Shown here: positions 17,553 to 24,819 of the stretch, in pieces
Position numbering within the stretch: the first letter of the stretch is position 1
Layout of the letters: each line of letters begins with the position of its first letter
Origin: Labilibaculum manganireducens
GTDB taxonomy: Bacteria > Bacteroidota > Bacteroidia > Bacteroidales > Marinifilaceae
Direction of reading: 5' to 3'
NCBI RefSeq assembly: GCF_002843385.1
Contig: NZ_MVDE01000020.1
Coordinates: 31,193 to 95,192, forward strand
DNA length: 64,000 bases
Translations under genes and position numbers: made by a program
Notes under the pieces: model-generated
Told to the model about the DNA's origin: nothing
Databases searched by the model: none
Seen by the model: the letters and a program-made list of their open reading frames with translations, nothing else

Positions 17553-18671
17553 TTAAGCAACTTTTCGATACCGATTTACGGCAATCCCCAGTATTGCAAC
17601 AGCGTACACTCCCAGAATACTCAACTCCTTTGCAACATCCATAAATCCGGATCCCTTCAGCATAATCATTCTAATTATTTTAATGAAATAAGCGACAGGA
17701 TTTAAATAATTCAGTTTTTGTCCCCACATGGGCATACTATCGGTGGGCGTAAACAACCCACTCATCATGATAAAAATAATCATGAAAAACCAGGCAATAA
17801 ACATGGCTTGTTGCTGCGTATCGGTTTGGGTTGATATTAATAAGCCAATTCCTAAAATAGTAAGCAGATAAACAAATGCAACTAAATAAATTAACCAAAC
17901 CGAACCTAAAATTGGAATTTTGAACACAAATGCAGCTAGCAGCAAACCAACTCCCAGTTCAAAAAAACCAATCACCAAAAACGGGATTAGCTTTCCAATA
18001 AGGAATTGATATTTTTTAATTGGTGTCACGTTAATTTGTTCGATAGTCCCAATTTCCTTTTCGCGCACCACATTCATTGCAGATAAAAACAGGCCAATTA
18101 CAGTTACCAATAAAACCAGAATTCCCGGCAGCATATAGGGAATGTATTTCATTTCAGGATTAAACAAAAAGGAATATGTATTTTGAACCAAATGAATTCC
18201 GTTGTCTTTTCCTACAATCTGAAGTTTAGCTTTGAGCTGCAAATTATATTCCTGTATTACCGATAAAATGTAGGCATTGTATAATCCGGCAGCACTGGCA
18301 TCTATTGCATTTACCAACACCTGAACCTCTGCAGGCTCTTTTTTATCCACCAACTTTCCAAAGCCATTTTCAAAAACCAGAATCGCATCAACATCGTCCT
18401 TTAACAACTCATCTTCAGCGTTATTAATCGAAAAATCGATATCCTTAACCGTAAAAAAAGGAGAACCGTTAAATTTGGAAATCAGTTCACGGGAATGGCT
18501 GGAAAGATCTTTATCAACAACAAATAAATTGGTATTTTTCATTTCGTAAGTTGCTGCAAATACCAATACACAAAGCTGAATAATTGGCATAACAAAAATT
18601 ACAGGCAACATACTTTTGTTTCTAAAAATCTGAAGAAACTCTTTTTGTAATATGAATTTTATAGTGCGCAT
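17553..18671 (-). CDS. ABC-2 type efflux permease, second (YbhR-like)
   Basis: Inner-membrane permease of 372 residues: one N-terminal transmembrane helix after a conserved cytoplasmic segment (LQKEFLQIFRNKSMLPVIFV), a large periplasmic domain (about 45-175), then five hydrophobic helices. The motif NVVREKEIGTIEQINVTPI between helices is the ABC2_membrane_3 hallmark. It is the last gene of the TetR-TolC-HlyD-ATPase-ATPase-permease-permease operon and resembles E. coli YbhR. It should pair with the neighbouring permease as a heterodimer for drug or lipophilic-compound export. Confidence 0.9.
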   Translation of the reverse strand: MRTIKFILQKEFLQIFRNKSMLPVIFVMPIIQLCVLVFAATYEMKNTNLFVVDKDLSSHSRELISKFNGSPFFTVKDIDFSINNAEDELLKDDVDAILVFENGFGKLVDKKEPAEVQVLVNAIDASAAGLYNAYILSVIQEYNLQLKAKLQIVGKDNGIHLVQNTYSFLFNPEMKYIPYMLPGILVLLVTVIGLFLSAMNVVREKEIGTIEQINVTPIKKYQFLIGKLIPFLVIGFFELGVGLLLAAFVFKIPILGSVWLIYLVAFVYLLTILGIGLLISTQTDTQQQAMFIAWFFMIIFIMMSGLFTPTDSMPMWGQKLNYLNPVAYFIKIIRMIMLKGSGFMDVAKELSILGVYAVAILGIAVNRYRKVA

Positions 18672-18718
18672 CTTTTATTTACATTGCAGTTAAAAATAAA
18701 TTTAAATCTCGATGGGTA

Positions 18719-19825
18719 TTACTCCAATCTGATTTTAAACTTTTTGACGCTAAGACCAATAAATCCAGCAGTCATTCCAATAAGAATTAAGGTTTCTTTC
18801 CAAACAAATTCAAATCCGGCTCCCTTTAACATGATATTTTTGATGATTACAATGAACCATCGTGGTGGAATAATATGACTGATTATTTGCAGAGGTACAG
18901 GCATATTCCGTAAAGGGAAAATGAAACCTGAAAGCAAAATTGTTGGCAGCATTAATGCAAACATAGAAAGCATCATAGCAACCTGCTGACTGTCCGAAAC
19001 GGTTGAAATAAAGATTCCTAAAGAAAGAGCCATCAAAATAAACAAAAGACTCTCTGCCATAAGTAAGGCGAAACTACCCAAAACCGGAACTCCAAATACA
19101 AAATAGCCCATTCCGACAATTACCAAAGCATTAATAAACGACAAAAACAGATAAGGAGTAACTTTCCCTAAGATGATTTGCAAAGGACGCAATGGCGAAA
19201 CCAGCAAAATCTCCATGGTTCCCATTTCCTTTTCACGTGCAATAGATATAGAAGTCATCATGGCAGAAACCAACATTAAAATTGTGGCCATAATTCCCGG
19301 AACAAACATGTAAACACTCTCCATGTTGGGATTAAAATACATTCTTGTCTGGGGTGTGATTTGACTGGGAACTATCTTTCCTCTATTAATTTCCAGATTG
19401 TAATTTTGAAGAATTCCCTGAAGATAATTCACCTCTAAACTTGCCATATTCGGTTCCGAAGCATCAGTCAATATTTGCACCGAAGCTTTTGATCCTTTAA
19501 TCAGATTTTGTCCAAAATCAGGCTCAAACACCAAAACCAGCTTCGTTTCTCCTTTTCGGAAAAGCTCATCTACCTGTGCAATGCCATCCAGATTCTTAAC
19601 AAGTTTAAAATAGCCCGAAGAGGTTATCTTATTAATGATTTCAGATGTATATTCATCTTTAGAATGATCAACAACAGCCATTTTAACATCTTTAAGGTCG
19701 TTGGTGATAACAAAACCAAAAAGCAGCAACTGCACAATGGGCATTCCAAATAATATCAGCATCGATCTTTTATCGCGAAAAATGTGATAGAATTCTTTTT
19801 TCAGGAAACCAATAAATCGTTTCAT
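18719..19825 (-). CDS. ABC-2 type efflux permease, first (YbhS-like)
   Basis: 368 residues with the same topology as the following permease: FLKKEFYHIFRDKRSMLILFG at the start, periplasmic domain to about residue 175, five C-terminal helices, and the REKEMGTMEILLVSPLRPLQ motif. It is a paralogue of the next gene and 47 bases upstream of it. The upstream gap to the ATPase gene (219 bases) is unusually long for this operon and holds two related repeat elements. Confidence 0.9.
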   Translation of the reverse strand: MKRFIGFLKKEFYHIFRDKRSMLILFGMPIVQLLLFGFVITNDLKDVKMAVVDHSKDEYTSEIINKITSSGYFKLVKNLDGIAQVDELFRKGETKLVLVFEPDFGQNLIKGSKASVQILTDASEPNMASLEVNYLQGILQNYNLEINRGKIVPSQITPQTRMYFNPNMESVYMFVPGIMATILMLVSAMMTSISIAREKEMGTMEILLVSPLRPLQIILGKVTPYLFLSFINALVIVGMGYFVFGVPVLGSFALLMAESLLFILMALSLGIFISTVSDSQQVAMMLSMFALMLPTILLSGFIFPLRNMPVPLQIISHIIPPRWFIVIIKNIMLKGAGFEFVWKETLILIGMTAGFIGLSVKKFKIRLE

Positions 19826-19849
19826 GTGTTTATAATTTGATTTTTATTT

Positions 19850-20025
19850 GTCACATGGAACACCCAAATTGCAACCATATCCCTCTGTGTAAAGCCTTTT
19901 AAATGGGTGTTTCATCTCTTTATATTTTTTATTTTATGGTCAGATGGAACTTTCCATACTGGAATAATCATCTTCCTGTTTGTCAAAATCGCTTTGGCAT
20001 GGACGTTTCATCTCTTTATATTTTT
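19850..20025. repeat. Two tandem copies of an imperfect hairpin element inside the efflux operon
   Basis: Copy 1 (19850-19930) and copy 2 (19939-20025) each begin GTCANATGGAAC and end with the same 21-base segment (19909-19929 and 20005-20025, core TTTCATCTCTTTATATTTTT). Within each copy the ends are partly inverted: GGAACACCCA with TGGGTGTTTC in copy 1, and GGAACTTTCCAT with ATGGACGTTTC in copy 2. The middle differs. The arms have changed together, so the pairing seems to be kept. Function unknown. Confidence 0.6.
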
Positions 20026-20044
20026 AGTAAATCTGTTCAGATTC

Positions 20045-20791
20045 TTACTCTTTGTAATTGCTTTTTCTTGCCAAACGAAGAAAAACCTCATCCATATCTT
20101 TGGCTTCGAATTTATTTTTTAGTCCTTCCGGTGTATCCAAGGCTTCAATTCTTCCATCAACCATTATTGAAACCCGGTTGCAATATTCTGCCTCATCCAT
20201 GTAGTGAGTGGTAACAAAAACGGTAATTCCATTTCGGGAAGCTTCGTAAATCAGATCCCAAAACTGCCTTCGGGTAACCGGATCAACCCCTCCGGTTGGT
20301 TCATCTAAAAACACGATTTCCGGATTGTGAAAAATAGCAACCGAAAAAGCCAGTTTCTGCTTCCAACCAAGTGGCAGTTCGCCAATTCTTTTATTTCGGG
20401 CATGAACTAAATCCAGTTTTTTCAGCAAATCATCCGATTTCAACTTAATATCCTTCAAGGACATTCCATAAATACCGGCATAGAAACGAATATTCTCAAA
20501 TACCGTTAAATCCTCGTACAATGAAAACTTCTGACTCATGTAACCAATATTTCTTTTCAGTTCCTCCCTTTGTTTGTAAACATCTAAGCCGGCAACCATT
20601 ATCTCTCCCGATGTAGGATAAGAAAGTCCGCACAAAATTTTCATTGCCGTTGTCTTTCCCGCTCCGTTTGCACCCAAAAAGCCGAAAATCTCCCCCTGAT
20701 ATACATCAAATGACAAATCATCATTTGCTGTAAACGAGCCAAACTTTTTAGTCAAATTCCTTACTGATATTACTTTTTTATCCGAATTCAT
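20045..20791 (-). CDS. ABC transporter ATP-binding protein (second ATPase, YbhF C-half-like)
   Basis: 248 residues from the ATG at 20791. Walker A GANGAGKTTAMK, Q-loop SQKFSLYEDL, a degenerate signature LPLGWKQKLAFS, Walker B IVFLDEPTGG and H-switch VTTHYMDEA. An ATG 13 codons upstream exists but would overlap the previous gene by 43 bases. The chosen start gives a four-base ATGA overlap, which indicates translational coupling. In E. coli YbhF the two ATPase domains are fused; here they are separate. The signature reads LPLGWKQ instead of LSGGxxQ, a known trait of one half in such pairs. Confidence 0.9.
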   Translation of the reverse strand: MNSDKKVISVRNLTKKFGSFTANDDLSFDVYQGEIFGFLGANGAGKTTAMKILCGLSYPTSGEIMVAGLDVYKQREELKRNIGYMSQKFSLYEDLTVFENIRFYAGIYGMSLKDIKLKSDDLLKKLDLVHARNKRIGELPLGWKQKLAFSVAIFHNPEIVFLDEPTGGVDPVTRRQFWDLIYEASRNGITVFVTTHYMDEAEYCNRVSIMVDGRIEALDTPEGLKNKFEAKDMDEVFLRLARKSNYKE

Positions 20792-21714
20792 TTCTGAACA
20801 GTATTTTGTTGACTCAAAGCCATAAAACAATCCTCTATACCTGCCGCAATTTGTTTGATTTCAACATGATCCTGCCCTTTCGATTTCAAATAATCTTTCA
20901 AATCTGAAAGGACAACAACATCCCGAACATCTGTATAATGAACACTTTGGCCAAATAAAAAAACAGAATTAACAAATGGATAAGCGCGTAAATTCAACAA
21001 AAGCTGATAGGTATCTTTTGCCTCAAAAGAGTATAAATCTTTTTCGAAACTGGCAATTATACCAGATGGACTATCCAGACTTAGAATTTCGCCTGATTGC
21101 ATAAGCGCAACACGCCCGCACAAATTTGCCTCATCCATATAAGGAGTGGCCACTACTATGGTGATTCCTTTTGTTTTTAAACCTTTCAGCATTTGCCAAA
21201 ACTCACTTCTCGAAACAGCATCAACACCGGTTGTAGGTTCATCTAAAAGCAATATTTTTGGCTGATGAATCAGCGCACAGCAAAGAGCCAGTTTTTGCTT
21301 CATTCCACCGGATAATTTGCCAGCCGGTCTGTCCTTAAATGGTTCAATCTGCACCCAAATATCCCGAATCATATCCATATTGTCTTCAATTCGGGTATTG
21401 AAAACTGTGGCGAAGAAGTTAAGATTTTCCAGGACCGTTAAATCCTGATAAAGAGAAAATTTACCCGGCATATAGCCCAGTATATTTCGAATGTGCCTGT
21501 ACTTCTTTACCATATCGAAACCGCACAATGCTGCTGAGCCGGAATCGGGAAGCAAGAGAGTCGCAAGCAGGCGAAACAATGTTGTTTTACCTGCCCCATC
21601 CGGTCCTATTAATCCGAATAATTCTCCCGATTTAATATTCAGATTAATTTCTTTAAGAGCTGAAACGTCACCGTAAGATTTCGATAAATTATTTATGCTA
21701 ATAGTGGAGTTCAT
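20788..21714 (-). CDS. ABC transporter ATP-binding protein (first ATPase, YbhF N-half-like)
   Basis: 308 residues: Walker A GPDGAGKTTLFR, Q-loop PGKFSLYQDL, intact signature LSGGMKQKLAL, Walker B ILLLDEPTTGVD, switch VATPYMDEA (the usual His replaced by Pro). A C-terminal extension (about 225-308) resembles the tail of export ATPases. Canonical and degenerate motifs are shared between the two ATPases, so they probably form a heterodimer with one main catalytic site. Coupled to the next gene by ATGA overlap and to the HlyD gene by a three-base gap. Confidence 0.9.
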   Translation of the reverse strand: MNSTISINNLSKSYGDVSALKEINLNIKSGELFGLIGPDGAGKTTLFRLLATLLLPDSGSAALCGFDMVKKYRHIRNILGYMPGKFSLYQDLTVLENLNFFATVFNTRIEDNMDMIRDIWVQIEPFKDRPAGKLSGGMKQKLALCCALIHQPKILLLDEPTTGVDAVSRSEFWQMLKGLKTKGITIVVATPYMDEANLCGRVALMQSGEILSLDSPSGIIASFEKDLYSFEAKDTYQLLLNLRAYPFVNSVFLFGQSVHYTDVRDVVVLSDLKDYLKSKGQDHVEIKQIAAGIEDCFMALSQQNTVQK

Positions 21715-21717
21715 ATG

Positions 21718-22602
21718 CTATTTTAATCTAATTTCACCCGGCATTCCAATCTTCAAACGTCCGTCATTTACCACCTTAACCTTTACAGCATAAACCAATT
21801 TCACACGCTCTTTTTTTGTTTGGATAATTTTGGGTGTAAATTCAGATTGGGAAGAAATCCAGATTACTTTCCCCTGAAGTATTTCATTCTCCTCTTTATT
21901 TTTATCAATCAACACCTTCACTTCTTGACCGATTTTAACCTCTGAAAGCTGATCGCCACTAATATAAACCCGTAAATCCAGCGTACTTAAATCGGCTAGT
22001 TTAAATAGTGGTGTTCCTGCGTTCACCATTTCATAAGCTTCATGATATTTTTCCAAAACCGTAGCGGTCTCTGGCACATATATCTTACTTTTCTCAATTA
22101 AATCGTTTAAGGATTCAATTCTCCGATCGAAACTTTCCAGCTCTCCCAAAACCTTGGCATTCTCCGTTTTAACCGCTTGTATTTGCTTCTGAGCAAGCAA
22201 AACTCCACCATTAACATCATCAACATCTTTGCTGGTTGCTGCGCCGTCTGCAAACATTTTATCAATTCTCGATTTATCTTTTTCAAGGATAGAAATCTGT
22301 TCCTGATAAACCGCGATACGAGAAAGGATATTCTTCACGCCTGATGCCACAGCTGACTTTTGCGCTTTTAACTGCTCTCTTTGCAGATACAACTGAGTGG
22401 TATCAATAATTCCAACTTGTTTTGCCTCTGAGAAAACATCTCCCTCATTTACATCAAGAGCAAGTATCTTACCGCTGTTTTCAGCTGAAATCATATACTC
22501 TGTAGCCTCAAAATTTCCAAAAGCATCCGAATCGGCTTCATTTTGATTGCAGCCAAAAGCAAAGAAAAGAATGGCTGCTCCTATAATTGTTGTTAATTTC
22601 AT
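21718..22602 (-). CDS. HlyD-family membrane-fusion lipoprotein of the efflux operon
   Basis: 294 residues beginning with a lipoprotein signal (IIGAAILFFAFGC, lipobox Cys 18). A biotinyl-like half (about 30-60), a long coiled-coil hairpin (about 70-165, rich in Gln/Lys/Glu heptads), the second lipoyl half, and a beta-barrel (DLRVYISGDQLSEVKIGQEV) follow. It bridges the inner-membrane ABC pump and the TolC protein across the periplasm. Equivalent to YbhG. It lies 107 bases after the TolC gene. Confidence 0.9.
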   Translation of the reverse strand: MKLTTIIGAAILFFAFGCNQNEADSDAFGNFEATEYMISAENSGKILALDVNEGDVFSEAKQVGIIDTTQLYLQREQLKAQKSAVASGVKNILSRIAVYQEQISILEKDKSRIDKMFADGAATSKDVDDVNGGVLLAQKQIQAVKTENAKVLGELESFDRRIESLNDLIEKSKIYVPETATVLEKYHEAYEMVNAGTPLFKLADLSTLDLRVYISGDQLSEVKIGQEVKVLIDKNKEENEILQGKVIWISSQSEFTPKIIQTKKERVKLVYAVKVKVVNDGRLKIGMPGEIRLK

Positions 22603-22709
22603 CTGTTTTATAATTTGTTTTTTAACTGCTATATGGAACTTGCTGTGAATAAATAATCACTTTTGTATGTGAGCTAATAATTATTTAATCATGCAAATTT
22701 TATTGATAT

Positions 22710-23993
22710 TTAAATTCCTTTGATTCGTTTGAACTCAGCCAATGATTGCTGCAATTGAATTGTATGGTATTCTTTATTTAATTTCGCTTGAATCTCCTTA
22801 TTTAAATCCTCTAAATAATCACTTGAGGTAATCACGCCATTATCCAACTGCGAGGCTGAACTTCTGCTAATATCCTCCTGCAATTCGATGATGGCATCAT
22901 CCTTTTCCAGTAGAATTTCGAATTTCCTGATCTCACTGCTTTCTTTCCCCAAATTAATGCGCTGATTTTGCGTAAAACTTAACTCCTGGGTTCCCAGTAA
23001 ATCTTTTTGAATTCCAATTACTTTTTGCTTTCTGCGATTTGATTTCCAATCGAAAATATTCCAGGAAATTTTTGCTCCCAACATGTAATAAGTATCAAAT
23101 TCATCCTTTAATTGATTGTAACCCGGATTTCCATATCCCATCTGACCGAAAGCTGACACCACCGGATACCGGTCTTTCTTCAATAACTCTTTTTGAGCAT
23201 CCAACAATGATTGCCGGCTTAAGTACCATTTATATTCAGGCCTATCCTTAGATTCCAAACCATTTACTGACAGTTGATCATATTCTGTTTTTTCGAGTTT
23301 TGTGTTCACACTTAAACTGCGTCCCATTAGCTGAGAAAGCACATTAAATGAGGATTCCTCACGAGCATTTAGCTCTAACACCTGCTGTTCTATTAAAAGC
23401 AATTCAGATTCCATAATTTTCAAATTAGCAGGAAGTACCATTCCATTCTCCACAGCAGATTTCAATTGCTGTAAGCGTTTAACAATGGTATTTTGTTTAT
23501 CAAGTATTACCAATTTACTTTTTCGAACCAACAGAATTCCAAAATAGGCCATATTAACGCGTTCTCGAAGTTGATACATCTGAATCTCCAGATTTTTAAT
23601 TTCAACCTCCGAAGATTTCTTCTCCACCTCAACCCTGTCATGAGTTTTTCCGCCATCAAATATCAACTGTTCAACATCTACGTTTAGCGAGTATCTATCC
23701 TTTGGCGCTTTGGGCGTATTCATTCCGGGAAATGAAATACCTGTTACATCGGACTGATAACTGAGGTTTCCATTGGCATAAATCTTTGGTAAATAGGCAA
23801 GTTTCAAATTCTCTGTATTCAAATCCGAAGATTTACTCAAAAGTTCCTTTCCTTTCATTAATGGGAAAAATTCCTGAACTTCTTTTTGACACTGATTCAA
23901 ACTAAGAACCTCTTCCTGAGACCATCCTATCTGAATCTTAAAAAAGATAATCAGCAAAAGAATGTATTTGCTTTTTCTACAAATTGATATCAT
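22710..23993 (-). CDS. TolC-family outer-membrane efflux protein
   Basis: 427 residues with an N-terminal signal sequence (YILLLIIFFKIQIGWSQ). Two repeated halves of long amphipathic helices and short strands are typical of OEP proteins; LNVDVEQLIFDGGKT and GAKISWNIFDWKSNRRKQ are the two characteristic strand-turn segments. It forms the trimeric outer-membrane channel for the pump encoded downstream. Its start is 10 bases after the TetR stop codon, so it belongs to the same transcript. Confidence 0.92.
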   Translation of the reverse strand: MISICRKSKYILLLIIFFKIQIGWSQEEVLSLNQCQKEVQEFFPLMKGKELLSKSSDLNTENLKLAYLPKIYANGNLSYQSDVTGISFPGMNTPKAPKDRYSLNVDVEQLIFDGGKTHDRVEVEKKSSEVEIKNLEIQMYQLRERVNMAYFGILLVRKSKLVILDKQNTIVKRLQQLKSAVENGMVLPANLKIMESELLLIEQQVLELNAREESSFNVLSQLMGRSLSVNTKLEKTEYDQLSVNGLESKDRPEYKWYLSRQSLLDAQKELLKKDRYPVVSAFGQMGYGNPGYNQLKDEFDTYYMLGAKISWNIFDWKSNRRKQKVIGIQKDLLGTQELSFTQNQRINLGKESSEIRKFEILLEKDDAIIELQEDISRSSASQLDNGVITSSDYLEDLNKEIQAKLNKEYHTIQLQQSLAEFKRIKGI

Positions 23994-24003
23994 TTCAAAA
24001 GAA

Positions 24004-24630
24004 TTAAATTTTTATTGATTGAATTATGAAATCAGAAACACGATCGGCCCGCTCTTTCAGTATCTCATATATATTTTCATTTTTATATAAAATCTCCTTA
24101 ATTACAGGTCGGCCTGCGAACGGAAAAATAGACAAACTAATGATATTTAGAATTAACTCTCTTGGATCAATCGGTCTTATCATTCCTGACTTAACAGCTT
24201 CGTTAATTTGAATTATTGTCTTTTCTCTTCCCTCCAAAAACCCTTCAGCATCAAACAATTTAAGTATTCGTGTCGGATCCGAATTAATTTCATTAATTAC
24301 AAAATTAGGAAGGAACGGATACTCAACTAACACTTCATGATAGTGCCTGCAAATATTTCTGATCTTTTGAAACAAATCAGAATCATCTGCTAAAAACGCA
24401 GCTATGGGGCGAAGCATTTTTTTTAGTGCTTCATCAAAAACCTGTTCAAATAATTTTTCTTTGTTCCGATAGTAATAATGGAGCAAAGCTTTATTTATTC
24501 CTGCACGATCTGCAATCTCCTGCATTCTGGCTCCGGCTAATCCTTTTTGTGCAAAAATAGTTCTTGCTGCAATTAGAATATTCTCTTGGGTCTCGACTGA
24601 TTTATTTTCCATTTTTATTTTCTTAACCAA
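24004..24630 (-). CDS. TetR-family repressor of the efflux operon
   Basis: 208 residues. The N-terminal helix-turn-helix is NILIAARTIFAQKGLAGARM...DRAGINKALLHYYYRNKEKL, and the C-terminal domain is a variable ligand-binding helix bundle. An internal ATG (24612, MENKSVETQ) is an equally good start. First gene of the seven-gene efflux operon, like CecR in front of E. coli ybhGFSR. Two near-palindromes of TTAACC-N4-GGTTAA flank the promoter just upstream, so it probably represses its own operon until a toxic compound binds. Confidence 0.9.
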   Translation of the reverse strand: MVKKIKMENKSVETQENILIAARTIFAQKGLAGARMQEIADRAGINKALLHYYYRNKEKLFEQVFDEALKKMLRPIAAFLADDSDLFQKIRNICRHYHEVLVEYPFLPNFVINEINSDPTRILKLFDAEGFLEGREKTIIQINEAVKSGMIRPIDPRELILNIISLSIFPFAGRPVIKEILYKNENIYEILKERADRVSDFIIQSIKI

Positions 24631-24666
24631 TTGTTTAATTGATATTCAAAAAATTAACCATTCGGA

Positions 24667-24682
24667 TTAACCGTTTGGTTAA
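24667..24682. promoter_or_regulatory. TetR operator, promoter-proximal
   Basis: TTAACCGTTTGGTTAA: two six-base arms TTAACC/GGTTAA around four bases. It lies directly downstream of the -7 element, over the expected transcription start. Extra half-sites TTAACCA occur at 24654-24660 and 24623-24629. Confidence 0.7.
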
Positions 24683-24684
24683 TG

Positions 24685-24715
24685 CAAATATATTGCTTTT
24701 TTTTGTCCCTCCAAA
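24685..24715 (-). promoter_or_regulatory. Promoter of the TetR/efflux operon
   Basis: On the minus strand TTTG (24715-24712), a 19-base spacer and TATATTTG (24692-24685) give a full match to the Bacteroidota TTTG-N19-TAnnTTTG promoter. Transcription would start near 24678. Confidence 0.75.
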
Positions 24716-24730
24716 TAAATTTGCTACTTT

Positions 24731-24746
24731 TTAACCATTTGGTTAA
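24731..24746. promoter_or_regulatory. TetR operator, promoter-distal
   Basis: TTAACCATTTGGTTAA, differing from the proximal site at one base and 64 bp away from it. It lies just upstream of the -33 element. Confidence 0.7.
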
Positions 24747-24819
24747 AAAATATACAACAAAAAACTCCCGCCAATTCCTGATGAGAGCTTTCTTAACGTG
24801 TATTAAAACTTACAAAAAA

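Noticed and set aside
24763..24795. Terminator after the FtsX permease gene's upstream neighbour
   Set aside because: CTCCCGCC..GAGAG arms pair poorly and the position does not match a transcript end.
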